Of a DNA stretch of 64,000 bases, positions 1-11,794 are shown piece by piece (within the stretch, counting starts at the first letter, position 1; each line of letters begins with the position of its first letter). The stretch comes from Heterohyrax brucei. Its lineage: Eukaryota > Chordata > Mammalia > Hyracoidea > Procaviidae. The stretch is taken from positions 42,210,501-42,274,500 of the forward strand of contig CM053164.1 in assembly GCA_028571685.1 (NCBI GenBank), read 5' to 3'. Made by a program: the position numbers and the translations under genes. The notes under the pieces were generated by a model. That model did not search any database and was not told the DNA's origin. It was given only the letters and a program-made list of their open reading frames with translations.

Positions 1-1060
1 GCAGTATTTCTCCTCTCTTCCCAGATTAACATTTTCTGTTGAACTTGCAATCTCCAACTCTTCTCCTTCAGGATTGTACTTCACAAAGTACATAATAATC
101 TTAACAGCACTCCAAATTGCCCCTTTGCAGGCTGCCTTATCCTGAACCATTATACAGGATTAAATAGTACAGGCAATGTCAGATTTCTTGAAACCCCTTC
201 TTGGGTTCTGTAAAGAACTGCAGTAAGAACTGCTAGAACTGTCAATTCTTACTGCGTACAAGATTAACTCCAAACTGCTTAAGAGAAAATTTAAGGCACG
301 CAGTCATCATTTCTACTCATCACTACAACCTAATTTCTTCTCATAACACTCCCCAGTAGAAACTGCTCCATTCTTGCCAATGACACTCCACAAAGGTACT
401 ATGTATGTCTGTCTTGGATCCTTTCCTCATATTTCTCTTTTGAATACTTTTTCTTCCCCATTTCCTTCTCCCCATTTATATGCTACACTCTTTCCTTAAG
501 GTCTGGCTAAATCTCACCACATTCAAGAGACCACTTCTGATCAGATCAATACTCTATGATCATTCTTTCATTTACTTTAGTATTTATTGCTACTACACCC
601 CTAAACTGGCACTCAGCATATGCTATGTTGTCTTGTCATACAACATTCCACCGGGGAAAGGAGAGCAGTGCTCTGAGCTCCAAGACTAAATTACAAACCA
701 CTTGAAAGCAAAGAATGTCTTACTTTCTGTAGCTTACTTTCTGTAGCTCTGGGCCTATCACTGTTTTACAACATAGCAGGACCTCCAAGTTTGTTTACAA
801 CGGTTGAGTTCTCAGTTGCTTTAAAACAGCGACCTTAAGGATATCTCCTTCTTCATTTCCTACACTGAATCAAGATAGATCATAACACACTAACCACTAG
901 GATGGTCTGGAGGAGATGACTCCTAGAATATCTAGAACAGTACATTTCACCTGAGGCAAGGCTCCTAGGAATTGCATTAATTAATAATAAAACATAAACT
1001 TTCTCTTTCTGAAGTAACGATTTTTTAAAAATAATTACTGCAATTATGTCTTACTATGTT
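1..1060. other. PPM1G intron 1, left part, no gene
   Basis: This is intronic sequence of PPM1G, whose exon 1 lies to the right at 12,084-12,203 on the minus strand. I see no exon, RNA gene or clear young repeat here. The pyrimidine-rich stretch around 400-770 faintly resembles an old L2 fragment, but not enough to call. A direct duplication (ttactttctgtagc, twice) sits at about 720-747. Confidence 0.5.
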
Positions 1061-1102
1061 GCCAGAGTCAGAGTCAACTCAAGGGCAACTAACAACAACA
1101 TC
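1061..1102 (+). repeat. tail-only AfroSINE/RTE 3' fragment
   Basis: Only the 3' tail of the SINE/RTE family is present (agtcagagtcaactcaa) followed by an AAC-rich end. The tRNA-like head is missing, as in a severely 5'-truncated insertion. Confidence 0.55.
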
Positions 1103-1124
1103 TTATTATATGCTTACAAATACA

Positions 1125-1308
1125 CATGGTTAATGCTTTCACTGCTAACCAAAAGGTTGGTGGTTTGATTCCACACCGAGGTTATCTCAGAAGAAAGGCC
1201 TACTTTTGAAAAATCAGCCATTGAATGCCCTATGGAGCAGAGTTCTACTCTGATACATGGGGCTGCCATGAGTTCTAACTGACCAGACAGCAACTGGTTT
1301 TTGGTTTA
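1125..1308 (+). repeat. AfroSINE, diverged
   Basis: A tRNA-derived SINE. The head has the A-box-like ggttaatgctttc and the conserved gctaaccaaaaggtt. The body includes agagttctactctg, and it ends in the usual ggtttttggttt tail. It is well diverged from other copies in the window. Confidence 0.75.
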
Positions 1309-1845
1309 CGTGCTTACTCTTCAAGAAACAGCCCACAATGGTTTCAAGTCCCTTTCTTACCTCAAAACTAACAGCTCAGAAGCATCTGAATTCTTTTATC
1401 TGAAATTCACTATCTAGCATAGCGTCCACAAAGGCTACTACTTCTGATCATTCACATCCTCAAGAATCTTTATGTACTTGGATTAATATTTCACTTTCCA
1501 GAAGCCTGACATAATTTAGAATTCTATGGTACACAGTGGTTACTCCACCTCCATTTAACCATTTATAAAATACAAACAGTACTGAACCTAGACTTAATCT
1601 CCATAAAAACACATAACTATTTATCTCAAAGTATTATCCTTTGCTTTTCATCTGTAAGCTTTATCCACTCAAAATATACCCCTAATTTCCTTCTACCTTT
1701 TGGCTAGCAGAATTGTTCTTCTTTCCCCTTAAAGGATGTGCAGAATATTTAACAGTCCCATCATTGTAACAGATTCCTGCAGATCAGCAGTTCTCACTGT
1801 ACACTTTTCATGGAAAGGTTCATTTTGGGAAGTTACAGGTACACT

Positions 1846-2047
1846 GGTTGTTGCTGTCAGTTGCCATCAAACTGATTACAACTCGTGGTGAACCCATGTA
1901 TGCAGAGTAGAAATACTCCATGGTGTTTTCAAAACTGTGACCGTTTAGAAGCTGACTGCCCATCGTTTTTTTCAAAGCACCTCCGGGTGGGCTCAAACCA
2001 TCAACCTTTCAGGTAGCAGTCCAGCCATTTAACCATTTGGGCTACCC
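1846..2047 (-). repeat. AfroSINE, long variant, minus strand
   Basis: Read on the minus strand it has the head ending in ccaaatggttaaatgg and a 3' end with a GTT/AAC repeat (gttgttgctgtcag on plus). A CTG/GTT-rich tail like this is also found at the 3' ends of the RTE copies in this window. Confidence 0.7.
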
Positions 2048-4228
2048 AGAATCACTGACAGACTAGATATAATAAAGGAAAGTTACACATTTCAGTCCAT
2101 TTTTCTTCTGCAGCAACATGTTACACAACTTACTACACATCTATTTCAGAAGATTGTTAGAGAAGTTCTTAATGCAGATATTAATTATGCCTTCTTATAA
2201 GATGAAGAAAAAGCATTTGACAAAATCCAACATACATTCATGATTAAAAACACTCGATCACCTAGAAATACAGTTTCCTCAATCTGACAAAATGCATCCA
2301 CAAAAAATGCACAGCTAACATTACACTTAATGGTGAAGGCCTGAATGCTCTCCTCCCAAGAGCAGTAGTAACAAGACAAGGATGCATGCTCTTGACACTT
2401 CTATTCTACATTATAATGGATGCTCTAACCAGGGGAATTTGGAAAGAGAAAAAATAAGAATCATCTAGATTGGAAAGGAAGAAATAAAAAGTCTCAATTT
2501 ACAGATGATATAAGCTTGTCTATGAAAAAACCCCAGGAACTGACTAAAAAACTATTAGAACTAATAATGAGTTCAACAAGGTTGCAGGGCACAAGAGCAA
2601 TGTACAAAAATCAATTTTATTTCTATCTACTAGCAACGAACAATCCAGAAATTAAGAAAACAACTCCATTTACAGTTGCATCAAAAAGAATAAAATACTA
2701 AGAATAAACCTGACAAAAGTACAAAATTTGTATTCTTAATACTACAAAACAACATTGAAGTAATTTAAATGCCTAAATACATAAAAATAATTTCACATTC
2801 ATGAATTGGAAGATTAAATATTGTTAAAATAGCAATACTCTTCAAATTGATCTTCACATTCAAAAGAATCCCTACACCAAAATCCAAGGTGGTCTTTTGT
2901 GCAAAATGATGAATCTTTTGTGCAGAAATTGACATCTACCACTAAAATTCATATGAAAATGCACAGAACCCAGTAACAAAGAAAAAGAACAAAGGTGGAG
3001 GATTCACACTTCATGATTTCAGAATTCAGTAGTCAAGTACTGTGGCTTAAGGACATATACACAGAGCAATTAAACAGAATGGAAAGTCCAGAAATAAACC
3101 TGGTCCACTGATTTTCAACAATGGTGCCAAGATAATTCAACGGGGGGAAGAACAGCCTTTTCAACAAATAGTGCGTAGACAACTGGATATCTACATGCAC
3201 AAGAATTAAGTTAGACCCCTTCCATACACCACACACAAAAAACAACTCAAAATGGATCACAGACTTAAACAGAAGAGCTAAACCTATAAAACTCTTAAAA
3301 TACATTAAAGGTAAATTGTTATAACATTCCTTTAGACAAACTCTTCTTAGATATGACACGAAAAGCACAAGCAACAAAACAAAAAATAGGTAAATTGGAC
3401 TTTATCAAAATTAAAAACTTTTGTGCTTCAAAGGACACCATGAAGAAAGTGAAAAAAGACAACCCACAGAAGGGAAAAAGTATATACCATGTATCTCATC
3501 AAGGACTTGTATCCCAAATATACATAGAATCTTTACAACTCAATGATAAAACAGATAAATAATCCAATTAAATATGGGTAAAAAATCTGAACAAACATTT
3601 CTCCAAGATATACAAATGGTCAAGAAGATCATGGAAAGATGCTCAGTATCATTAGTCATTATGGAAATGCAAGTCAAAACCATATGAAATACCACTTCAC
3701 ACCCACTAGAATGGCTATAACAACAATAATAAAACACAGTTAAGTGTTGGGAGGATATTAACAAATTGGAATCCTCATATATAGCTAATGGAAATGTAAA
3801 AAGTGGTAGCCACTTTAGAAAACAATCTGGCTGTTTCCCCAAGGGTTAAACATAGATTTACCACATAAGCCAGCAACTACCTTCCTAGATGTCTACTCAA
3901 AGGAAATAAAAACTATGTCTACACAAAAATTTGTATACGAATGTTCATAGTACTCTTTATGATAACTGAAATGTGGAAACCAAAATGTCCATCAACCAAT
4001 GACTGCATAAACAAACTGCAGCATTATCTATAAAACAGAATTATTTTTCTGCCATAAAAAAGGAATGAAGTACTGATTCATACCACATGGATGACCCCTG
4101 AAAATATTACGCTTAGTGAAAGATGCCAGTCACAAAAAAATGCTCTCTGTGATTCCATTTATATGAGATGTTCAGAATAGGCACATGCATAGACAGGAAA
4201 TAAATTAGTGATTACCAGGGCTAGAGGA

Positions 4229-4279
4229 AAAAAACCTCACTAGCCACTGAATCAATTCCAACTCACAGAAACTCCATTC
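4229..4279 (-). repeat. AfroSINE 3' fragment
   Basis: A short minus-strand piece of the SINE 3' region (atcaattccaactcacag) directly left of a longer SINE. It appears 5'-truncated. Confidence 0.5.
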
Positions 4280-4418
4280 AAAACCAAAAACCCACTGCTG
4301 TCAAGTTGGGTCACTGTAAAAATGCTCCACAGTTTCCAAGGAGCATCTGGTGGATTTGAACTGCTGACCTGCAGCCGTAGCACTTAAGCACTTAATCACT
4401 ACGCCACCAGGGTTTCCA
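4280..4418 (-). repeat. AfroSINE in old L1
   Basis: A minus-strand SINE with a complete head (ccaccagggtttcc on plus). The L1 sequence accagggctagag to its left (about 4,214) is repeated as accaagggctaga to its right (about 4,417), a target-site duplication. This shows insertion into the older L1. Confidence 0.85.
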
Positions 4419-4429
4419 CCAAGGGCTAG

Positions 4430-4553
4430 AAACAAACAAAAAAACCCACTGTAGTTGAGTCAATTCCAATTCACAGCAACCCCATAGACAGAGTAGAACT
4501 CCCACACAGAGTTTCCAAGGAGTGTCTGGAGGATTTGAACTTCCAGCCAACTG
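4430..4553 (-). repeat. AfroSINE, head-truncated
   Basis: A second minus-strand SINE immediately beyond the duplicated target. The body is clear (gagtttccaaggagtg), but the tRNA-like head is missing beyond about 4,553, where L1 sequence resumes. Confidence 0.75.
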
Positions 4554-5185
4554 TGGTTGCCTGAGGCTGGAGGATGGGGAAAAATGAAGTGAGACTGCTA
4601 ATGGGCATGGAATTCCTTCTGGAGTGATAAACAAAGCTCCAAAATTGATTATGGTGATGGTTGTACTACTAAAAACTGTGATTCAAACACTTTAAATGGG
4701 TAAATACATATTCTCAAATACTACATATGATTAAAAATTGATCCACCATTAGATCTAGGAGGCAAGAGCACAGTTCCACTGGAATCAGTACTTTGTGTGT
4801 ATAGCGTTATTAAACATCATCAATAATGTAGGTTCAGTTGTAAAGTTTTATGCTTCCAGATAGCATAATTGTTAATAGCTGTTTACAACAGCTAGAAATG
4901 CTGACCAAATGAGCACCAACTGCTACACTCAAAGTCAAGTCTTTATCTCTCAAAATATTATTCTAAGATAACACCCTAATAGAGGAACAGGGGAAAGGAA
5001 GCTGAGTAGATACTGGTAATACCCAGAAATGTATTAACTGCTAGAAAATTGGAGCAACAGAATATATGTAAAACACTTGTGAAATGTGAGGGCTAAGTTC
5101 AGACTGCAACTTCCAGTCAATGAAACACTTATAAAAGAATGGTATAGGTGAAATTCCATATTCATTGGCATAAATTCCATATCAT

Positions 5186-6140
5186 TCATTGTTGTTGTTG
5201 CTGTTAGGTGCCACAGAGTTGGTTCTGACTCATAGCGACCCTATGAACAACAGAACAAAACACTTCCTGGTCTTGTGCCATGTCCACAATCGTTTTTATG
5301 CTTAAGCCCATTGCTGCAGCTACTGTGTCAATCCATCTCATCGAGGGTCCTCCTCCTTTTTGCTGACCTTCCACTCTACCAAGCATGATGTCCTCCTGTA
5401 GGGACTGACCCCTCCTGACAACATGTCCAAAGCATGTAAGATGCACTCTTCCCATCTTTGCTTCCAAGGAACACTCTGGTTGTACTTCTTCCAGAACAGA
5501 TCTGTTTGTTCTTTTGGCGGTCCATGTTACATTCAACATTGTTCTCCAACACCACAATTCAAAGTCATCAACTCTTTTTCTGTCTTCGCTGTTCATTGTC
5601 CAGCTTTTGCACACACACAATGCAACTGAAACTACCATGGCTTGGGTCAGGTGCATTTCAATCTTCAAGGTGGCATCTTTACTTTTCAATACTTTAAAAA
5701 GATCTTTTGCAGCAGAGTTTCCCAGTGCAATGCGTCTTTTGATTTCTTGAATGCTGCTTCCATGGGCATTGACTGTGGATCCAAGTGGATTGTGGATCCA
5801 AATCCTTGACAACTTCAATCCTTTCTCTATTTATGATAATGTTGCTTCCTGCTCCAGTTGTGAGGATTTTTGTTTTCTTCATGTTGAGGTACAATCCATA
5901 CTGAAGCCTTCTTTGTATAATCCAGCTTCTTAGATTACTTGCTCAGCATACAGATTGAAAAGGTGTGGTAAAAGGATACAACCTTGATGCACACCTTTCC
6001 TGATTTTAAACCATGCAGTATCTCCTTGTTCAGGCAGTATCTCCTTGTTCTGTTCGCATAATGGCCTCTTCATCCATATACAGATTCCTTAAGAGCATAA
6101 CTAAGTGTTCCGGAATTCCTGTTTTACGTAGTGTTAACCA
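5186..6140 (-). mobile_element. RTE-clade LINE, 3' part
   Basis: On the minus strand, 5,204-5,818 encodes 204 aa of the C-terminal end of an RTE/BovB-type reverse transcriptase protein, with the family-typical LWCWRTMLNVTWTAKRTN and GHVVRR. Upstream frames at 5,694-5,894 continue the match (MKKTKILTTG). The 3' end shares its terminal bases with the AfroSINE tail and finishes in a GTT/AAC repeat at about 5,190. It is 5'-truncated near 6,140 and contains a short internal duplication (cagtatctccttgttc twice at about 6,020-6,050). Not a host gene. Confidence 0.85.
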
Positions 6141-6184
6141 TAAATATCATTTATACTACATTTGACTTGTAAAGAATAGGTACT

Positions 6185-8298
6185 CCATGCTAATCAAAAA
6201 CAAGCACCCAGACCAATGGAACAGAATAGAGAATCCAGAAAATCACCATCTTCCTATGAACAGCTGATATCAGACAAAGGCCAAAAGGTTGTATACCGGG
6301 GTAAAAAGAGTCTCTTTAACAAATGGTGCTAGCAAAATTGAATATCCATCTACAAAAACCTGAAACAGGACCCATTATCTCAAAACCGACATAAAAACTA
6401 ACTCAAAATGGATCAAAGACCTAAATATCAAACCTAAAACGATAAAGATCATGCAAGAAAAATAGGGACAACAATGGAAGTCCTAATACACAGCTTATGC
6501 AGACTACAAAATCTGTCCAACAATGCACAAACAGAAGAAAAAATAGATACATGCCAAGCCAAGTACCGTCGAGTCAGAGCTAAAAATCAAACACTTATGC
6601 TCATCCAAGAAAGTTACAAGAGTACCTACTGAATAGAAAAAATATTTGGCAATTACTTGTCAGATAGATGTCTGACTTCCATAATCTACAAGATACTGCA
6701 AAATGTCAACAAGAAAAAGCTAAATAACCCAACTAAGCAATAGGCAAAGGAGATGGACAGATACTTCACCAAAGAAGACATCCAGGCAGCCAAAAGATAC
6801 ATAAGGAAATGCTCAATATCATTAGCTATTAGAGAAATCCAAATCAAAACTACAATGAGATACCATCTCACTCCAACGAGGTGGGCAATATCCAAAAAAC
6901 ACAAAACAACAAACGCTGGAGAGGCTACAGAGAGATTGGAACTCTCCTACACTGCTGGTGGGAATGCCAAATAGTAAAACGTCTTTAGAAAGCAGTTGGG
7001 CGTTTTCTTAAAACGCTAGAAATAGAAATACCATATGATCTAGCAATCCTACCGCCTGGAATATATCCTACAGAAATACAGACTGTGACATAAACAGATT
7101 CATGCACATGAATATTTACTCCAGCACTGCCCACCACAGCAAAAAGATGGAATCAACCTAGGTGCCCATCAACAGATGAATGGATAAACAAACTATGGTA
7201 CATATACGCAGTGCAACACTATGTAATGATAAAGAACAATGATGATTTTAGGAAGCATCTCATAACCTGGTTTCAACTAGAAGACATTATACTGAGTGAA
7301 ATTAGCTAGCTGCAAAAAGACAGGTATTGTATTAGACCTCTGCTATAAGGACTTAAAAATGAACTTATGTACAGAAGAAAAGACTCTTTGATGGCTACAA
7401 GCATGGAGAGGGAGGGAGAGGGATGTTCATGGATTAGTCAGTAAGAATTTGGATAGATGAAGGGAGTGACAGCACACAGGAGACAGATCAGCATAACTGG
7501 ACTACACCATAAACTGAAATGTTTCCTAAACTCAGCCCAACATTTCAAAGGATAAAGTAGCAGGGACGGTGGTTCTGGAGGACCATGTTTTCAGGGGATA
7601 TCGAGGTCAACTGACATAACCAGCCTTTTGCTAAGAGAGTCTTCTGCATTTCATATTGGTGAGTGGTGGCTGGGGTCTTAAAAGCTAGCAAGCTGCCATC
7701 TGAAGAACACCAATTGGTCCTAACCCATCTGCAACATCAAAGACATGAGGAAAAATGAGCTCAGGAGACAGAAGGACTCTTATGAATAGCAGATTGCATC
7801 AGCACGAGACCAGAAGAACCAGATGGTGCCTGGACACCACCAAAGGCAGCTGTGATGGGGACACACTGTAGAGTCCCTGATGTAGCTTGAGAAAAAGAGG
7901 CGTGCAGTTCAAGAACTCTACTAAAAGACCAGAACTGATAGCCTGACAGCATAGAGGGTCCCTTAGGAACATAATCCCTAGACTTGCTGCTGCCCCATAC
8001 TTGAAACCAGTACTGAGGTCAATTCTTCAGACAAGAATGGACTGGACTCGGGGACACAGTATAAGCACATGGTATATGGACTTTAAAGCTTAGACATTTA
8101 TAGGAGGCTGTCTTACTGGTTTCTTTCTAGATGGGAGAGGAGAAGGAGTAGGAGAGGACAGGTGTTTGCTAAGATACTAGAAAAGGAGGAGTCTGCTGTC
8201 ACAGGGTAAGGAAAGCAGATGGAGTTGCAGATAGGCAAGCATGAAAACTGATTTGAATTGTATACCTTCACTTAATCACAGTAACACAAAAAAAGAAT
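6185..8298 (+). mobile_element. L1 LINE 3' end (ORF2 C-terminus plus 3'UTR)
   Basis: ORF2 remnants run from about 6,190 to 7,350 (translated pieces include MDRYFTKEDIQAAKRY and [11 protein letters not shown]). A 900-bp 3'UTR follows and ends in an A-rich tail at about 8,290. The same element with the same 3'UTR recurs at 17,286-19,616 (plus) and at 20,087, 28,838 and 36,527 (minus). The 3'UTR is shared by all five, so it is probably an afrotherian L1 lineage. It is broken by stops. Confidence 0.85.
6551..6580 (-). repeat. micro-fragment of AfroSINE inside L1
   Basis: Where the sister L1 at 17,299 reads straight through, this copy carries about 20-25 extra bases (gccaagccaagtaccgtcga). They resemble the minus-strand SINE 3' end. 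A related scrap, with gtgccgtcgg, is at about 42,174-42,200. Confidence 0.4.
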
Positions 8299-8346
8299 AC
8301 ACACTCCATGCTAATCAAATGAAAAGAATGTCCTTTTAAACATCCC

Positions 8347-8480
8347 CAAGTGGCAGCAACAGTTAAATGCTCTTTTATTAGCCAAAAGATTGGCAGTTTG
8401 AACCCATCCAGAGGGTGATCTGCTTCTGAAAGGCCACAGCCTTGAAAACCCTAAGGAGAAGTTCTACTCTGCACAACAGT
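8347..8480 (+). repeat. AfroSINE, tail-truncated
   Basis: A plus-strand SINE with a clear gccaaaagattggcag head. It ends at about 8,480 without the usual 3' tail. Confidence 0.7.
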
Positions 8481-8718
8481 TGTAGTTAAACAAATATTAA
8501 ACAAAAAAACAGTCAATAAAGAGTACCAATTTATAAAAGTAGCTTAACTGCATCTTGGACAAAGGGGTTCTCATCTGGTTCAGCAGGTAAAAAGTGCTTT
8601 AAACAACAGAGATGAGGATCAGATAATGAATGCTCTTCAACCTCCAATGCCTCTTTAAAGTAAAATACTACAGCAGCATGTCTATGGTATCCCATTTTAT
8701 ACTGTCTGTTGATAACAC

Positions 8719-8784
8719 TACTCTGACCTCTAGGGTCGCTATGAGTTGGACCCAACTCAATGGCAATGGGTCTGGGTTGGGTTG
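8719..8784 (+). repeat. AfroSINE tail fragment
   Basis: Only the 3' part is present: gtcgctatgagttgg, the cccaactcaatgg core and the ggtctgggtt tail. No head is seen upstream. Confidence 0.65.
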
Positions 8785-8910
8785 ATATAAAACTGACACT
8801 GTTATACAGGTGTCTTGAGCATTTTCTGCTCCATGTTACCCTACCATCCAACTCCAGATGACCCTAGGTGGAGCTTATCCACATGTCAGGAAACAGCTGC
8901 TGTTATTTTT

Positions 8911-9055
8911 TAGATGCTGTTGCTTTCAACTCACAGTGAACCCATGCAACAGAGGAGAACTGCTCCACAGGGTTTACTTGGATGTAATCTATATGGAAGC
9001 AGATCTCCAGGTCTTTTCTCCTGCAGAGCTGCTGGATGAGTTCCAACCACTACCT
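8911..9055 (-). repeat. AfroSINE long variant, diverged
   Basis: A minus-strand SINE-like sequence beginning with gatgctgttgctttcaactcac and containing gaactgctccacagggttt. Its 5' half is diverged from the other copies. Confidence 0.5.
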
Positions 9056-9126
9056 TCCTCAAAATTATACTCTCAGTATTGATACTGCCTTTGATGTTGT
9101 TGACTTACACTTCCTACCACCAGAAT

Positions 9127-9289
9127 CAAAAAACCAAACCCACTGCCATCAAGTCAATTCTGACTCACAGCGACCCTACAGGACAGAGAACTGCCTCATA
9201 ACAGTTTCCAAGGAGCACCTGGTAGACTTGAACCGCTAACCTTTGGATTAGCACTTGTTGCATTTAACCACTACGTCACCAGGGTTTCC
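9127..9289 (-). repeat. AfroSINE, near full length
   Basis: A minus-strand SINE from an A-rich tail (aaaaaccaaacccactgcc) to a complete head ending in accagggtttcc. Confidence 0.85.
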
Positions 9290-9669
9290 TCGCTAGCCAA
9301 CAAAAGTCAGAGCATTTCCTTATCTGTTTCTCAGGCATTCCTCCAGAACCTAGCTTTCAGCCCCTCTCCCACCCCTTACCTCCAGTACATATCTCAACCA
9401 GCTTAAAGGTCTCTCCAAACCAAGGAGAAGAAAGAGAACACTAACTGTGGTGTTTTAATTAACTGTTTTCAAAATATCTTGATTCCACATTAAGATGGGC
9501 CAAAAAGAGGTGCACAGCATAAAATACAAGCTTACTGATGGCTGCCATCCTTGCCTCAAGAGAAGAAATGAGTACTTTCTAAGGTTGAATATATGCCTCA
9601 ATCAGAATTTTAGCAATTTTTGCAAGGTTTACTGGTATAATAAACCCACCTCAGCTGAATTATTAAACT

Positions 9670-9831
9670 GAAGACCAAATCCACTGCTATTGAGTCAATT
9701 CCAACTCATAGCGACCATGCAGGTCAGAGTAGAGCTGCCCCCATAGAGTTTCCAAGGAGCGCCTGGTGGATTCAAACTGATCTTTTGGTTAGCAGACATA
9801 GCACTTAACCACCATGCCACCAAGGTTCCCA
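9670..9831 (-). repeat. AfroSINE, near full length
   Basis: A minus-strand SINE with tail, body (gagtttccaaggagcgcctgg) and head (accatgccaccaagg) all recognisable. Confidence 0.85.
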
Positions 9832-10421
9832 TTGAATTATTAGGAACAAGTACACAAGACAGACTATGTTAACTGTGTCAACTGTGCCCTAAAGGTTAAG
9901 AGGAAAAAGAGAACACTTCTGAAAAGACCTGATTCACTCAAGAGTCAGAGTAGCAAAGAAAAATGTTATACTTTTTTTTCACCGAGAAGAAACAAACCCA
10001 GAAGGAAACATATCAAGGAAACAGAACAGGATTTCAAACAGCACTTCAAGAAGATATCATTAGGCATATTCAACAACTCAAACAAGGGTTAAATTCAGAA
10101 ATAGCACATTAGAGAAACTCATTTTAATACCCTAAGTAGTTACTATCTCTCAGGAAGGAGACTAGAATCAGAGGAACATTCTGACAGGCTCTCTACCCAC
10201 CACACAGCCCTGATGAAAAATCACCTTCTACTTACCAGAGAAATAACCAAAAATCAAGAGAAATAATCCTCAGATAAAAATCAAATAGCAAAGAATCACC
10301 AGGCAAATGAAATGGAACAGTGAATATGCAAACAACTCAATTCATAAAGAAAACTAGAAAGAGAAATACCAAAGAAAAGGAAAAACCACAGCAGAGATGG
10401 AAGTGGAAAATACTTTCTGTG
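9832..10421. other. PPM1G intron 1, no feature seen
   Basis: AT-rich intronic sequence with no exon or repeat I can name. Confidence 0.4.
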
Positions 10422-10576
10422 AGACCAAAAAAAACCTAACCCACTGCCATCGCGTTGATTGAGACTCACAGCAACCCTACAGAGAAGAACTGCCCCATGG
10501 AGCACCTAGCAGATCTGAACTGTCACCCTTCTGGTTCACAGCCATAGCACTTAACCACTATACCATCAATGTTTCC
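10422..10576 (-). repeat. AfroSINE with target-site duplication
   Basis: A minus-strand SINE flanked by an imperfect duplication: ttctgtgagac at about 10,415 and ttccgtgagac at about 10,576. Confidence 0.8.
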
Positions 10577-11790
10577 TTCCGTGAGACAGTCACCTCAATT
10601 CTTACATTAACAGAAAATGGCAAAAAATGGAATCTCCAGCAACTAACCCATTAAGGTTTCGTTCTGAAGCCATATCCAGATTATTTCTAACAGTAACACT
10701 TATTATGCACTTTGTAAGCTCAATATTGTGCACTGCAGGGAAATATGAACGTTTTACTTCAGTTCATACTGACAACAGTGTTTTAAAGCAAACTGATAAT
10801 ACAGCTTCTTTCCATCAAGGCACAAGCGTGAGAATCTTTCAGGGCCTCAATTTCCTAGCTGTAAAATGTGGCAGCAAAACTGTATGAGAAGAATTATAAG
10901 ATCACCTCTACTTCTGAAATTCTACACCTAACAGTAGAACCACTATTAAAGCCTGCTGTAGGTATACAATTTGAGTCTGACAAAGCTCATACTGTCATTC
11001 CAGAGCTAACCACAGGGAGGAGTGAGGGATTTGAGAAAATTCCCAAAGGAGGCAGTATTTGCCTGTTACCTGAAGCCCACCTAGAAAATGGATAAACCCT
11101 TAATCTCAGAGTATCTCCCTGGCCCCACTCCCTAGCTCTTACAGTATTCTTCACAAAGGCAAACCTTACGTGTCCTTCTCCCTTTCCTTCCACCATACAA
11201 CTTTCCTTGATGTTCTCTTTGTAGTTTCATATCCACTCTGTCCAATTCTACTCTTTTTTTATTTTGACTTTTCCCCCTTTTTCCAGAGTGAAATTTTCTA
11301 GGAAAGAAAGTCAGTTCTCTGTGGGTCGTGACCAAAATATTTTTTTTGATGACTGAAAAATCAAAGACACTACCAACGACAAGCATAAGCAAATGAGAAG
11401 TACTGGTAAGTTCTAGTGGAATCCCAAGGGCGGAAAACACTAAGCATAATAATAAAAAGAAATTATAGTGATTAACAGTTCAAGTTTTCCAAAGGATGTA
11501 AAAGGCCCTGCGAGGGTACAAACGAGTGACTCCTGGAGGGCAGGTCCAGCCTCCACATCAACATGCAGTGTCCAGGGCCAGATAACTGAGTGTTAAGCAT
11601 GTGAAACATAATAGTTGCCCCGGCTTCCTTTCACTGTCAATCTACTCACCCAGTAAGGCCTCCACACACACAAACACACATACACACATATTTAAAGTAC
11701 AATCATTCACATCTATTCGCCTCTACCTCTCAAAAATAAATGAATAAATACTCCCTCTCTTCTTCACTCCCACACTAAACCTAACACCGT
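10577..11790. other. PPM1G intron 1, unique sequence
   Basis: There is no recognisable exon or young repeat. A short CA-rich run (cacacacacaaacacacat) lies at about 11,661-11,685. The sequence turns GC-rich from about 11,795, where the CpG island starts. Confidence 0.45.
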
Positions 11791-11794
11791 TTAG

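Larger units (their letters stand above)
2190..4740 (+). mobile_element. old L1 LINE, ORF2 3' part and 3'UTR
   Basis: It is recognisable as L1 ORF2 by gaaaaagcatttgac near 2,207 and by translated pieces such as KFCASKDT around 3,418-3,450. It is followed by a typical old-L1 3' end (accacatggatgacccc at about 4,084, then tgattaccagggctag). Many stops and frameshifts break the reading frame. It is interrupted at about 4,228-4,553 by SINE insertions, and its 3' end resumes at about 4,554. It lies in PPM1G intron 1 on the strand opposite to the gene. Confidence 0.8.

Noticed and set aside
5204-5818. A 204-aa open frame on the minus strand as a host gene
   Set aside because: It is the C-terminal part of an RTE-type reverse transcriptase and ends in the RTE/SINE shared tail, so it is a transposon remnant.
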